Positions 32,292 to 40,152 of a stretch of DNA of 44,554 nt are shown one piece after another. The position numbers were made by a program, and so were the translations under genes. Source of the stretch: an uncultured Clostridia bacterium (lineage in GTDB: Bacteria > Bacillota > Clostridia > Christensenellales > Borkfalkiaceae); the NCBI GenBank assembly GCA_947627665.1, contig CANQWX010000015.1:1-44554 (forward strand), in the 5' to 3' direction. Positions within the stretch are counted from its first letter, which is position 1. Every line of letters begins with the position of its first letter. The notes under the pieces are model-generated. The model did no database searches. It was not told where the DNA came from and was given only the letters and a program-made list of their open reading frames with translations.

Positions 32292-32975
32292 TTAAATTTT
32301 GCTATAATTTACCTTGACGCCGGGACCCATCGTGCTCGTGAGCGCGATGCTCTTTAAGTACTGCCCCTTGGCAGCCGCGGGCTTTGCCTTGACGATCGCG
32401 TCCATGAGCGCGGTGAAGTTCTCGAGGAGCTTCTCCTTGCCGAAGGACTTTTTGCCGATCGGGCAGTGGATGATCGCCGTCTTGTCGAGGCGGTACTCCA
32501 CCTTACCTGCTTTCACTTCGGCGACGGCTTTCTGGACGTCCATCGTGACGGTGCCCGACTTGGGGTTGGGCATCAATCCCTTGGGGCCGAGCAAGCGGCC
32601 GATACGGCCGACGACGCCCATCATGTCGGGCGTGGTGATCATCACGTCGAACCCGAACCAGTTCTCGGTCTGGATCTTCTGGATCATCTCCTCCGCGCCG
32701 ACGAAATCCGCGCCCGCAGCCTGCGCCGCGTCCGCTCTCTCGCCCTTGGCGATGACGAGCACTTTCTTGGTTTTACCCGTGCCGTTGGGAAGGACGAGCA
32801 CGCCGCGGACCTGCTGGTCTGCCTGGCGGGGGTCGATGCCGAGCTTGACATGGATCTCGATGGTCTCGTCGAACTTCGCCTTTGCGTTTTCGATGACGAT
32901 CTCGAGCGCCTTATCGGGCGTATACTGTTCCGCACGGTTGTAGGATTTGAGGCTGTCTACATATTTCTTACCCAT
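32292..32975 (-). CDS. rplA: 50S ribosomal protein L1
   Basis: L1 forms the mobile stalk at the tRNA exit side and autoregulates its mRNA in many bacteria. The 227-aa protein has family blocks [38 protein letters not shown] and [15 protein letters not shown]. It follows rplK by 12 nt and is separated from rplJ by a new promoter and leader. Confidence 0.98.
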   Translation of the reverse strand: MGKKYVDSLKSYNRAEQYTPDKALEIVIENAKAKFDETIEIHVKLGIDPRQADQQVRGVLVLPNGTGKTKKVLVIAKGERADAAQAAGADFVGAEEMIQKIQTENWFGFDVMITTPDMMGVVGRIGRLLGPKGLMPNPKSGTVTMDVQKAVAEVKAGKVEYRLDKTAIIHCPIGKKSFGKEKLLENFTALMDAIVKAKPAAAKGQYLKSIALTSTMGPGVKVNYSKI

Positions 32976-32987
32976 GATGTTCCCTCC

Positions 32988-33413
32988 TTACTCCTCTACC
33001 GTGACGCCCATGCTGCGCGCCGTGCCCTTCACCATGCTCATCGCGCTCTCGAGCGTGGAGCAGTTGAGGTCGGGCATCTTGATCTTGGCGATCTCCTCGA
33101 CCTGCGCCTTGGTGAGCTTGCCGACCTTCACCTTGTTGGGGGTGGAGGAGGCGGTCTCCAGCCCGAGCGCCTTCTTGATGAGGACGGGCGCGGGCGGCGT
33201 TTTGAGGACGAACGTGAAGGAACGGTCTGCATAGATCGTCATGACGACGGGAATGATAAGACCTTCCTGCCCTGCGGTTTTTGCGTTGAATTCCTTGGTA
33301 AAGCCGGGGATGTTGATCCCGTGGGGACCCAGCGTAGAACCTACGGGGGGACCGGGCGTGGCTTTCCCTGCGGGAAGCTGAAGCTTCACCACTGCGGTAA
33401 TTTTCTTTGCCAT
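32988..33413 (-). CDS. rplK: 50S ribosomal protein L11
   Basis: L11 binds the GTPase-associated region of 23S rRNA with the L10-L12 stalk. From the ATG at 33413 the protein is 141 aa, the usual length. An in-frame GTG at 33419 overlaps the AAGGAG ribosome-binding site and is rejected. Family blocks are [29 protein letters not shown] and [20 protein letters not shown]. It begins rplK-rplA, 105 nt after nusG. Confidence 0.98.
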   Translation of the reverse strand: MAKKITAVVKLQLPAGKATPGPPVGSTLGPHGINIPGFTKEFNAKTAGQEGLIIPVVMTIYADRSFTFVLKTPPAPVLIKKALGLETASSTPNKVKVGKLTKAQVEEIAKIKMPDLNCSTLESAMSMVKGTARSMGVTVEE

Positions 33414-33517
33414 TTTCACTCCTTCTGTGGTAACTGTGACGGCGTTTGGGATTTGCCGTCTCCCACTCTATCGAAAACACGTTACCGTGTTATCGCCGAA
33501 TTGATCATTTATTCCTG

Positions 33518-34084
33518 TTATTCTTCCTCTTTGGGGATCTCCACCGCGGTATCGGAGATCTTGGTCATCTGGATATATTCCACCTCGACCTCCTGGTTCC
33601 TGCCGAACATGACGATCTCCACCTTGGCGCGCTGCGTTTCGTCGTTGACGGAGGCGATGGTGCCGATGAAGCCCTCGAGCGGACCGTTGTCGATGGACAC
33701 TCTGTCGCCCGCCTTGAAATCGGCGTCCGTCACGAACTCCTCGAGGCGCATCTTGCGGATCTCCTCCTCCTTCATGGGAATGGGGCGGCCCTGCGGACCG
33801 ACAAAGCCCGTGACCCCGCGCGTGTTGGTGATGAGATACCAAAGCTGGTTGGAATAGATCATCTTGATAAAGACGTAGCAAGGCAGAAGCTTGCGTTCCA
33901 CAACCTTCTTTTTGCCGTTCGCCTTTTCCTCGATCGTCTGCTCGGTGGGGATTTTGACGTCCACGATGCTGTCGCTGAGATTGTTGTTCTCAATGAGGCG
34001 CAAGAGGGAGTCCTTCACCATCGATTCGTACCCGGAATAGGTATGGAGAATATACCATTGAGGGACGGTATCCGTGATCGCCAT
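33518..34084 (-). CDS. nusG: Transcription termination/antitermination factor NusG
   Basis: NusG binds RNA polymerase and affects pausing, termination and coupling to translation. The 188-aa protein has the NGN domain (WYILHTYSGYESMVKDSL, then LPCYVFIKM) and a KOW domain (FKAGDRVSIDNGPLEGFIGT). It follows secE by 4 nt, in the classic rpmG-secE-nusG-rplK order. Confidence 0.98.
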   Translation of the reverse strand: MAITDTVPQWYILHTYSGYESMVKDSLLRLIENNNLSDSIVDVKIPTEQTIEEKANGKKKVVERKLLPCYVFIKMIYSNQLWYLITNTRGVTGFVGPQGRPIPMKEEEIRKMRLEEFVTDADFKAGDRVSIDNGPLEGFIGTIASVNDETQRAKVEIVMFGRNQEVEVEYIQMTKISDTAVEIPKEEE

Positions 34085-34088
34085 TCTG

Positions 34089-34376
34089 TTATGCTCCCGT
34101 TTTGGTCAAGAGGTCTAAGAGTGCGGAAAAGCCGTAGTTGATCCCCGTGGTGACGACAAGGAAGATGAGCACGATGACGAGCACGACGCCCGTGGCTTTG
34201 AGTGCCTGCGGGAGGGTGGGCCACGTCACGCGCTTTAACTCGGAGAAAGTTTCCTTGAGCTTTCTGCCCATGCGCACGAAGATATTGGGCTTTTTGTTCT
34301 TATCCTGTTTTTTGTTCTTTTTGCCCTCTTCGGGCTTCTGGTTTTTCTCGGTTTCGGGTTCTTTGGATCTGGGCAT
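34089..34376 (-). CDS. secE: Preprotein translocase subunit SecE
   Basis: SecE is the small essential clamp subunit of the SecYEG channel. The 95-aa protein has a long Lys/Glu-rich N-terminal stretch (EKNQKPEEGKKNKKQDKNKK), the conserved amphipathic segment LKETFSELKRVTWPTL and one membrane helix (GVVLVIVLIFLVVTTGI). It lies between rpmG and nusG. Confidence 0.96.
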   Translation of the reverse strand: MPRSKEPETEKNQKPEEGKKNKKQDKNKKPNIFVRMGRKLKETFSELKRVTWPTLPQALKATGVVLVIVLIFLVVTTGINYGFSALLDLLTKTGA

Positions 34377-34394
34377 GATGATTCTCCCGTGGAA

Positions 34395-34559
34395 TTACTT
34401 GGATTCCTTATGAACGGTGTGCTTCTTGCAGGTGGGGCAGTACTTCTTGAGTTCGAGGCGATCGGGATCGTTTCTCTTATTTTTGAAGCTGTCGTAATTG
34501 CGGTTCTTGCATTCCGTGCACTCGAACGTGATCTTGAGTCTCGTGGATTTTACGGCCAT
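34395..34559 (-). CDS. rpmG: 50S ribosomal protein L33, zinc-binding type
   Basis: The 54-aa protein starts at the ATG at 34559. It has both CxxC pairs ([10 protein letters not shown] and YCPTCKKHT), so it is the zinc-containing (C+) form. Many Bacillota carry an additional Cys-less form elsewhere. It is the first gene of rpmG-secE-nusG, 18 nt before secE, with a consensus promoter at 34611-34639. The frame stays open far upstream, but those codons run through the promoter. Confidence 0.96.
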   Translation of the reverse strand: MAVKSTRLKITFECTECKNRNYDSFKNKRNDPDRLELKKYCPTCKKHTVHKESK

Positions 34560-34610
34560 TGTGAGAAAACTCCATACAAAAAAATTACACCCCTTTTGGT
34601 GCGTAAAGTC

Positions 34611-34639
34611 AGTATAACAGAAACAAAACGGGTTGTCAA
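34611..34639 (-). promoter_or_regulatory. Promoter of rpmG-secE-nusG
   Basis: Minus strand TTGACA (34639-34634), 17 nt, TATACT (34616-34611). The leader is about 45 nt. Confidence 0.88.
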
Positions 34640-34670
34640 TCGATTTTGGGCAGGATTTTATGAAAATTTG

Positions 34671-34695
34671 AAAAACCGCGGACAAGCTCCCGCGG
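34671..34695 (-). terminator. Terminator of upp
   Basis: On the minus strand CCGCGG-GAGCTTGT-CCGCGG is followed by TTTTTC. Confidence 0.75.
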
Positions 34696-34746
34696 CGGGG
34701 GGAAGGACGGCGCCGCCCTCCCCTCTCCGGACTACTCCAAAGCGTG

Positions 34747-35385
34747 TTATTTGGTCCCGTAGAGGCGGTCGCCCGCGTCGCCAAGCCCCGGCAAAATATA
34801 GCCGTTCGCGTTGAGGCACCTGTCGAGCGCCGCCGCGTAGACCCGCACGTCGGGATGCGCCTTTGCGACCGTTTCCACCCCCTCGGGCGCGGCGATGATG
34901 CACATGAACACGATCTTGCGGCAGCCCCGCTTTTTGAGGGCGGACAGCGCGTCGCACGCGGAACCGCCCGTCGCCAGCATGGGGTCCACGAGCAGCACCG
35001 TCTTGTCCTCGATGCCATCGGGCAGCTTGCAGTAGTATTCCTGCGGCTCCAGCGTCTTTTCGTCGCGGTACATGCCGATATGCCCCACGCGCGCCGTGGG
35101 GAACACCCTGTGCACGCCGTTCACCATGCCAAGCCCCGCCCGCAGAATGGGCACGACGGCAACGCTCCCCTCGGGCACGCGGTACTGCACCGTCTTTTCG
35201 AGCGGCGTTTCCACCTCCACGGGTTCGAGCGCGATGTCCTTCATGCTCTCATAGGTCATGACGGTGGCGATCTCCTCCACGAGTTCGCGGAATTCCTTCA
35301 TGCCCGTTTCCCTGTCGCGCAAAATGCTCACCTTGTGTTTGATGAGCGGGTGATCGAAAATAAAGACGTTGTCGTACTTTTTCAT
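34747..35385 (-). CDS. upp: Uracil phosphoribosyltransferase
   Basis: Upp salvages uracil with PRPP to give UMP. The 212-aa length is standard. Family blocks are [28 protein letters not shown], the PRPP loop [15 protein letters not shown] and the uracil-binding C-terminus [27 protein letters not shown] precedes the ATG. It is monocistronic, between its own promoter and terminator. Confidence 0.98.
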   Translation of the reverse strand: MKKYDNVFIFDHPLIKHKVSILRDRETGMKEFRELVEEIATVMTYESMKDIALEPVEVETPLEKTVQYRVPEGSVAVVPILRAGLGMVNGVHRVFPTARVGHIGMYRDEKTLEPQEYYCKLPDGIEDKTVLLVDPMLATGGSACDALSALKKRGCRKIVFMCIIAAPEGVETVAKAHPDVRVYAAALDRCLNANGYILPGLGDAGDRLYGTK

Positions 35386-35408
35386 AGCGCCTCCTCCTGC
35401 CGTCCTCT

Positions 35409-35437
35409 ATGATAGCACACGGCGGCGGAAAAAGCAA
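35409..35437 (-). promoter_or_regulatory. Promoter of upp
   Basis: Minus strand TTGCTT (35437-35432), 17 nt, TATCAT (35414-35409). Confidence 0.65.
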
Positions 35438-35516
35438 GAGCTTGGCGGAAGATGATGCGCGCACTTTTTTCCGCGGGGCAAAAAAGCGTCCCTCTCCCAC
35501 TGTAATAGATGCGGAA

Positions 35517-35553
35517 GGGGCGGCGCCCGCGGAAATTCCGCGGGCGCCGCCCC
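35517..35553 (-). terminator. 16-bp GC hairpin after yraN, no T tract
   Basis: A perfect 16-bp stem (GGGGCGGCGCCCGCGG and its complement, loop AAATT) lies 45 nt past the yraN stop. The minus strand continues TTCCGCATC, so the classic T run is missing. Confidence 0.5.
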
Positions 35554-35597
35554 ATGCTCTGCAGGCTCCCCCCGTGCGGGACGGTCCCCGCAGCCCG

Positions 35598-35957
35598 TCA
35601 GATATAAGCGTTTTCGAAATATTCGATCTCGCCGTTCAGGACCGAGGCGATGTCGAAACGGCAGGGCACCTCGCGGCGCAACAGATCGCAATAGCACCAC
35701 GCGATCTTGCGGTAGCGCTCTTTCTTCTTGTAGTCCACCGCCTCGGCGGGCAGCCCATGGTCGTCCGCCGTGCGCGTTTTGACCTCGACGAAACAGTAGG
35801 TATCCCCCTTGAGGGCGATGATATCCGCCTCGCCGTAGGGGGTGACGTAGTTGCGTTCGAGGATGCGGTAGCCGTGCCGTTTGAGATATTTTACGGTGAG
35901 TTCTTCTCCCGATCTTCCAAGAATTTTTTTACGAAGGTCTTTCTGTGAATGCTGCAT
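35598..35957 (-). CDS. yraN: UPF0102 family endonuclease-like protein YraN
   Basis: The 119-aa protein matches the UPF0102/YraN family, which has an Endonuclease/Holliday-resolvase-like fold. The nuclease-type motif is visible as GEADIIALKGDTYCFVEVKT. The N-terminus LGRSGEELTVKYLKRHGYRI is typical. The ATG at 35957 is preceded by GAGGGGGAT and lies inside rnhB with a 67-nt overlap in another frame. This overlap is unusually long but both ends look sound. The rnhB-yraN pair is common; biochemical function is not established. Confidence 0.93.
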   Translation of the reverse strand: MQHSQKDLRKKILGRSGEELTVKYLKRHGYRILERNYVTPYGEADIIALKGDTYCFVEVKTRTADDHGLPAEAVDYKKKERYRKIAWCYCDLLRREVPCRFDIASVLNGEIEYFENAYI

Positions 35958-36517
35958 ATCCCCCTCTCCCCGATCGCCTTGATGTGCTCCGCGGTGCCGT
36001 AGCCCGCATTCCGTTCGAAGCCGTAACCGGGAAACTCCCCGGCGTATTCCTCCATGCGCTTGTCGCGGTAGACTTTGGCGAGGATGCTCGCCGCGCCGAT
36101 GGAGCACACGAGGGCGTCCCCTTTGACGACGCTCTTTTGCGGCGGAGCGATGTCGAGGGTCATGTTGCCGTCGGTGAGCACGAAGTCGGGCGGGACCGCA
36201 AGCCCCTCCACCGCCTTCTTCATGCAGAGGCGGGTGGCCTGCAAGATGTTGATCTCGTCGATGGTCTTTTCGTCCACCTCGGCGATGGAATAAGCGAGCG
36301 CGACCTCCTTGATCCGCTCGGCGAGAAGCTCCCTCTTCTTTTTGGAAAGTTTCTTGCTGTCGTCGATGCCCGCGATGCGCTTCTCCTCTTCGAGGGGCAG
36401 AATGACGGCGGCACAGACGACGGGGCCTGCCAGAGGGCCTCTTCCCACTTCGTCCACGCCCGCCACGGCGGTGTAGCCGTGCCCGAAATATTCTCTTTCG
36501 TAGGTCAGTTCGTCCAT
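35891..36517 (-). CDS. rnhB: Ribonuclease HII
   Basis: RNase HII cuts RNA in RNA-DNA hybrids and at single embedded ribonucleotides. The 208-aa protein has the catalytic block VAGVDEVGRGPLAGPVV (Asp-Glu-Gly), DSKKLSKKKR, FVLTDGN and GAASILAKVYRDKRM. It follows rbgA by 4 nt and overlaps yraN at its 3' end. In Bacillus the order is rplS-rbgA-rnhB. Confidence 0.97.
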   Translation of the reverse strand: MDELTYEREYFGHGYTAVAGVDEVGRGPLAGPVVCAAVILPLEEEKRIAGIDDSKKLSKKKRELLAERIKEVALAYSIAEVDEKTIDEINILQATRLCMKKAVEGLAVPPDFVLTDGNMTLDIAPPQKSVVKGDALVCSIGAASILAKVYRDKRMEEYAGEFPGYGFERNAGYGTAEHIKAIGERGICSIHRKTFVKKFLEDREKNSP

Positions 36518-36521
36518 AGAA

Positions 36522-37376
36522 TCAGATAAGTCCCGCGTTTTTCAGGTCCGCGGCGCCGTCGAGGCAGACCTTGCCGAGCCTGCCCTTGCGGAAATCGTCG
36601 ATGAGGGCGCGTTCGCCGCGCTCGTAGTCGTATTCCCCGCCGCGGAGCAAAAATCCCCGCTTTTTGCAGATCTCCCCGAGCATTTCCGAAGGCGTTCCCT
36701 CCGCGATCCCGTACCGTTCTCCCAAGCCCTGCGGATCTTTTTCGCGCAGCTCCTCCAAGAGGCAGAGAGCGATCTCGTCCATTTCGAGAATGTCGTCGTT
36801 GATGCTGCCGATGTAGGCAAGACGGCGGGCGAGCGTCTGGTCGGCGAGGGCGGGCGGCATGGTGCCGGGGGTATCCATCAGTTCGAAGCTGCCGCACTTG
36901 ACCCACTGCTTGCCGCGGGTGACCCCCGCCTTGTCCCCCACCTGCGCCTTCTTGCTGCCCGAGAGCGCGTTGATGACGGTGCTCTTGCCCGTATTGGGAA
37001 CGCCCGCGATGAGGAAACGCAGCGGCTTTGCGGAGCCTTTTTCTCGGAGGCGCACCGCCTTTTCCGCGACAAGCTCCTCCATGGCGGCCTGCAAAGGGCG
37101 GACGCTTTGGGCGGTCGCATTCAGCTTGATCGCCTTCCTGCCGCTCTCTCTTACAAGTGTAAGAAGCTCGTCCGCTCTTGCGTCGGCGAGGTCACACTTG
37201 TTGAAGAGGAAGAGCACGGGCCGCTGCCCCGCAAGCTCTGTGAGCTTGGGATTATAAGTGGAAGCGGGGGCGCGCGCGTCGAGCACGAACACCACCGCGT
37301 CGCAGAGTTTTAAGTTGTCCTCCATGAGCCGCATGGCCTTTGCCATGTGCCCGGGGAACCATTGGATGAGTTTCAC
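36522..37376 (-). CDS. rbgA: Ribosome-biogenesis GTPase RbgA (YlqF)
   Basis: RbgA is a circularly permuted GTPase required for late 50S assembly. The 284-aa protein starts at GTG 37376 (VKLIQWFPGHMAKAM), with AAGGAG 9 nt upstream; the longer open frame runs into repeat sequence. Motif order is permuted: G4 LFNKCDLAD, then G1 GVPNTGKSTVIN, G2 AGVTRG and G3 DTPGTMPP. The C-terminal ANTAR-like domain follows. It heads rbgA-rnhB-yraN, directly after a repeat copy that separates it from trmD. Confidence 0.96.
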   Translation of the reverse strand: MKLIQWFPGHMAKAMRLMEDNLKLCDAVVFVLDARAPASTYNPKLTELAGQRPVLFLFNKCDLADARADELLTLVRESGRKAIKLNATAQSVRPLQAAMEELVAEKAVRLREKGSAKPLRFLIAGVPNTGKSTVINALSGSKKAQVGDKAGVTRGKQWVKCGSFELMDTPGTMPPALADQTLARRLAYIGSINDDILEMDEIALCLLEELREKDPQGLGERYGIAEGTPSEMLGEICKKRGFLLRGGEYDYERGERALIDDFRKGRLGKVCLDGAADLKNAGLI

Positions 37377-37412
37377 AAAAAGTTTCTCCTTGTCGCACGG
37401 TCCTTTGCTTGC

Positions 37413-37681
37413 TTGGCGCCCCTGTAGGGGAGCTGGCACGAACGCAGTGAGTGACTGAGGGCTTGGCGCCCCTGTAGGGGAGCTGGCGAGGCGATAGCCG
37501 AGCCTGAGGGGTTCTCAGAAACCCTTTCGGCATTCGCTCCGCTCATGCCACTTTCTCACACGGGTAGAACCCCGTGTTCGGTCACCGTTCGCGCGGCAAA
37601 TGCGCTCACTCATGTCGCATTGCGCCAACGATTATCAATCGTTGGCAGAAGGCAATGCTCCACCCTTTCAGGGACAGCAAG
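37413..37681 (+). repeat. Dispersed composite repeat, copy C, with a duplicated 5' module
   Basis: The full copy is 37463-37681. A partial first module (37413-37462, TTGGCGCCCCTGTAGGGGAG) lies in tandem before it, joined by ACGAACGCAGTGAGTGACTG. The copy then follows the common order and ends in GGGACAGCAAG. A GAGATTTCTCC...GGTCGAAATGACA element and a CCCTCTCC/GGGAGAGGG hairpin follow up to 37799. The whole 423-bp gap 37377-37799 holds no gene. Confidence 0.9.
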
Positions 37682-37799
37682 GGGTCGAGATTTCTCCACG
37701 CGGTCGCTTCGCTCCCTTGGTCGAAATGACATAATGGGACAGCAAGCGCCCCACCCCCCTACCCTCTCCTCGGGAGAGGGCTTGTCCACCCCGGTGAAC

Positions 37800-38465
37800 C
37801 TACTTCAACAAGTCGGGGCGGTTTTTCTTCGTGATCGCAACCGACTGCGCGCGGCGCCATTTGTCGATCTCGGCATGGTTGCCGCTGCGGAGCACTTCGG
37901 GCACGGTGAGGCCGCGGTATTCCACGGGACGGGTATAGTGCGGATATTCGAGCAAATTCTCCGAAAAACTCTCCTGCACCAAGCTCTCGGGCGAGAGCAC
38001 GCCGTCCACATAGCGCGCCACGCAGTCCGCCACCACCATGGCGGGCAGCTCCCCTCCCGTCAGGACGTAGTCGCCGATCGAGAGTTCCTCGTCGATGAAG
38101 AGGTCGATGGCTCTCTGGTCCACGCCCTCGTAGTGGCCGCAGAGAAGGACGATGTGTTCGCGCTCCGCAAGGGAGTACACCATCTCCTGTTTGAACACTT
38201 TCCCTTTCGGCGAAAGGTAGATGCGGAGGGCATTATGCCCGGGGTCGACCGCCTCGATGGCGCTGCCGATGGGCTGCGCCGTCATCACAAGCCCCGCGCC
38301 GCCGCCGAAGGGATAATCGTCGCACTTTTTCTGCTTGTTCTCGGTATAGTCGCGGATATTGACCGTTTCGATGGAGAGTTTCCCCTCTTTCACCCCCCTG
38401 CCGACGATACTGCCGAAGAGCGGGGCGAACATTTCGGGAAAGAGCGTGAGAATGGTGATCTTCAT
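37800..38465 (-). CDS. trmD: tRNA (guanine-N1-)-methyltransferase TrmD
   Basis: TrmD makes m1G37 in tRNAs, which prevents +1 frameshifting. The 221-aa protein is slightly short. The SPOUT trefoil-knot blocks are FGGGAGLVMTAQPI, VLLCGHYEGVDQRAID, SIGDYVLTGGELPAMVV and LEYPHYTRP. It overlaps rimM by 4 nt. The usual downstream gene rplS is absent; a dispersed repeat occupies that position, followed by rbgA. Confidence 0.97.
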   Translation of the reverse strand: MKITILTLFPEMFAPLFGSIVGRGVKEGKLSIETVNIRDYTENKQKKCDDYPFGGGAGLVMTAQPIGSAIEAVDPGHNALRIYLSPKGKVFKQEMVYSLAEREHIVLLCGHYEGVDQRAIDLFIDEELSIGDYVLTGGELPAMVVADCVARYVDGVLSPESLVQESFSENLLEYPHYTRPVEYRGLTVPEVLRSGNHAEIDKWRRAQSVAITKKNRPDLLK

Positions 38466-38962
38466 AAAACCGCCACCTCGCGGAAGCGTTTTTCATCCAC
38501 CGTAATGCGTTTTGCGGAAAGGTCGATGTCCGTGATGACCCCCTTCACGGCGGGAAAGAGCACCTCCTTCCCTTCCATATCGAGGGTGTAGATGTCCGTC
38601 GCCGCGTGGCGGATGTCCGTGAGAACGCCGAAGAGCGTTCCCCCATCGGAATACACCTCGCAGCCCAAAAGATCGGCGATATAGTACCTGCCCTCGCCGG
38701 GGTCGGGCGCCTCTTCGCGGGGAATGGTGAGTTCCTTGCCGCGCAAAAGCTCGGCGGCGTTGCGGTCGGGCACCCCTTTCAGCCCCAAATACACCGCGTC
38801 CGCGCCGCAGCGGACGGAGAGCACCTTCCGCTCTTCGCCGTCGAGGAACACCCGCTTTAAGCCGCGGAAGCTCTCCGCGCCGTCCGTATAGGGCTTGACT
38901 TTCACCTCGCCGCGGATGCCCTGCGGCTTTACGATAAGCCCGATCGTGAGATCTCTTTCCAT
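38462..38962 (-). CDS. rimM: Ribosome maturation factor RimM
   Basis: RimM assists 30S head assembly and binds S19. The 166-aa protein has the N-terminal block TIGLIVKPQGIRGEVKVKPY and a PRC-barrel C-terminus (YIADLLGCEVYSDGG, then LFPAVKGVITDIDLSAKRI). It starts 1 nt after the tmk stop and overlaps trmD by 4 nt, so tmk-rimM-trmD is one unit. Confidence 0.96.
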   Translation of the reverse strand: MERDLTIGLIVKPQGIRGEVKVKPYTDGAESFRGLKRVFLDGEERKVLSVRCGADAVYLGLKGVPDRNAAELLRGKELTIPREEAPDPGEGRYYIADLLGCEVYSDGGTLFGVLTDIRHAATDIYTLDMEGKEVLFPAVKGVITDIDLSAKRITVDEKRFREVAVL

Positions 38963-38963
38963 A

Positions 38964-39590
38964 TCAAAAACCGAACGCTTCGTCGACGATCTTACGGATA
39001 TGCGCCTGCGTTATCTCCTTATCTTTTTCGCTGCGGACGACGGCGACCCTTTCCCGTTCTTTGAACCGCTCGAACAGGGCGAAATAATTGTTTCGGATGA
39101 GCGCCTGCCGCTCGAGCGTTTCGTACCGCTCGCGGTCGCCGCGGCGGGAAACGCGCTGCATGCCCTCCTCGGGGGGAAGGTCGATGAACACGGTGAGGTC
39201 GGGCGTGACCGCCTCCATTGCGGGCGTGTTGAGCGAGATCACCCATTCGAGCGGGGCGAACCCGCCGTTGTAGGCAAAGGAGGAGAGATAGAACCTGTCG
39301 CACAGCACGGTGACGCCCTCCTCCAATTTGCGGAGAATACCGTTGAGGGCGTTGTGGATATGATCGAGCCGATCGGCGGCAAAGAGCGCCGCGATGGTGT
39401 GCTCGTCGGTCACGATCCTGCCCGTCAGGCAGGAGTGGATGAGAGAGCCGAAGGGCGAATCGGTGGGTTCGCGGGTGAGATAGACTTCCTCTCCCTTGCT
39501 CTCGAGATAGGACGCGAGGAGCTTGAGCTGGGTGCTCTTCCCGCTGCCGTCGCAGCCCTCGAATACGATGAATTTTCCTTTGGTAGCCAT
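38964..39590 (-). CDS. tmk: Thymidylate kinase
   Basis: Tmk phosphorylates dTMP to dTDP. The 208-aa protein starts at the ATG at 39590 (MATKGKFIVFEG). The P-loop is EGCDGSGKS, LTREPTDSPFG is the nucleoside-binding segment and VLCDRFYLSSFAY the DR(F/Y) motif. A consensus promoter ends only 9 nt before the ATG, predicting a leader of about 3 nt and no Shine-Dalgarno site. It is the first gene of tmk-rimM-trmD, an uncommon combination since rpsP and ffh usually precede rimM. Confidence 0.97.
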   Translation of the reverse strand: MATKGKFIVFEGCDGSGKSTQLKLLASYLESKGEEVYLTREPTDSPFGSLIHSCLTGRIVTDEHTIAALFAADRLDHIHNALNGILRKLEEGVTVLCDRFYLSSFAYNGGFAPLEWVISLNTPAMEAVTPDLTVFIDLPPEEGMQRVSRRGDRERYETLERQALIRNNYFALFERFKERERVAVVRSEKDKEITQAHIRKIVDEAFGF

Positions 39591-39599
39591 ACGAGGTAC

Positions 39600-39628
39600 A
39601 TTATAGCAGAAAGAACGGCGCTTGTCAA
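39600..39628 (-). promoter_or_regulatory. Consensus promoter of tmk-rimM-trmD, almost leaderless
   Basis: Minus strand TTGACA (39628-39623), 17 nt, TATAAT (39605-39600), then GTACCTCGT before the ATG. Confidence 0.88.
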
Positions 39629-39642
39629 ATGGAAATATCGTG

Positions 39643-39680
39643 CGCGGCGGGCGGTTCCGTTTCCGGACCCGCCCGCCGCG
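39643..39680 (-). terminator. 17-bp GC hairpin after the XRE gene
   Basis: CGCGGCGGGCGGTTCCG pairs with 39664-39680 (one mismatch, loop TTTC). On the minus strand no T tract follows; on the plus strand GCGTTTCTTTTT follows. Confidence 0.5.
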
Positions 39681-39758
39681 TTTCTTTTTGCTTTCAAAGT
39701 TTTTTCGCCTACATCCAAATAAACTGCTAATCAAAAAGCGGAGCCGTGCCGCGCCGAT

Positions 39759-40004
39759 TTAATCTATGTCGAGATTGTCAAAGTCAAAAACCGGGTCGTC
39801 AAAGAATTCCGCTACGGAAACGCCGAGTGCCCGAATGATCAAAGCCATCGTTTTGAAATTGGACGCTTTTGTTTTACCATGCAAAATGTAGTTCACCGTG
39901 CTCGGGTAAATGCCCGTTTCCTGCGTGATGCGATATTGCGTGACCTTCTTTTCTTGCATGATCTTTTTTGCTCTGACCGCAAACGCTTCATTCAATGTCA
40001 TCAT
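39759..40004 (-). CDS. XRE-family helix-turn-helix regulator
   Basis: The 81-aa protein is a Cro/C1-type HTH: VTQYRITQETGIYPSTVNYI is the helix-turn-helix and FKTMALIIRALGVSVAEFF the following helices, with an acidic tail (DDPVFDFDNLDID). The ATG at 40004 is chosen, with CGGAG upstream; ATG 40001 or TTG 40013 are alternatives. It is divergent from a SLOG-like gene across a 148-nt AT-rich gap with several related inverted repeats, so it probably regulates both. Confidence 0.9.
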   Translation of the reverse strand: MMTLNEAFAVRAKKIMQEKKVTQYRITQETGIYPSTVNYILHGKTKASNFKTMALIIRALGVSVAEFFDDPVFDFDNLDID

Positions 40005-40025
40005 GATCGGCAAGCTCCGCTTATA

Positions 40026-40136
40026 CGATTTATACTAAATACATTTTCTCATAAATATTATTTATACTAATTAGTATTATTCGGTAAAAACGCTTGAAAT
40101 ACACGCAATTTATGATATAATAGGTAGTATAAATCG
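40026..40136. promoter_or_regulatory. Divergent control region with three related inverted-repeat sites
   Basis: CGATTTATACTA (40026-40037) recurs as its exact inverse TAGTATAAATCG (40125-40136). Between them lies the perfect palindrome ATACTAATTAGTAT (40064-40077), which shares the ATACTA half-site. For the rightward gene, TTGAAA (40094-40099), 16 nt and TATAAT (40116-40121) form a promoter whose +1 falls in the right-hand site. A TATAAA -10 of the leftward XRE gene lies in the left-hand site. Confidence 0.75.
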
Positions 40137-40152
40137 AACTATTTGGTGCGCT

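Noticed and set aside
34560..35018. Upstream extension of the L33 frame (207 codons in total)
   Set aside because: The extra codons run through the rpmG promoter, the upp terminator and antisense of upp; the 54-aa L33 has the expected size.
37545..37720. Short frame beginning MPLSHTGRTPC in repeat copies C, D and E
   Set aside because: It is preserved only because the repeat is preserved. Copy B lacks the ATG, an insertion breaks the frame in copy E, and there is no ribosome-binding site.
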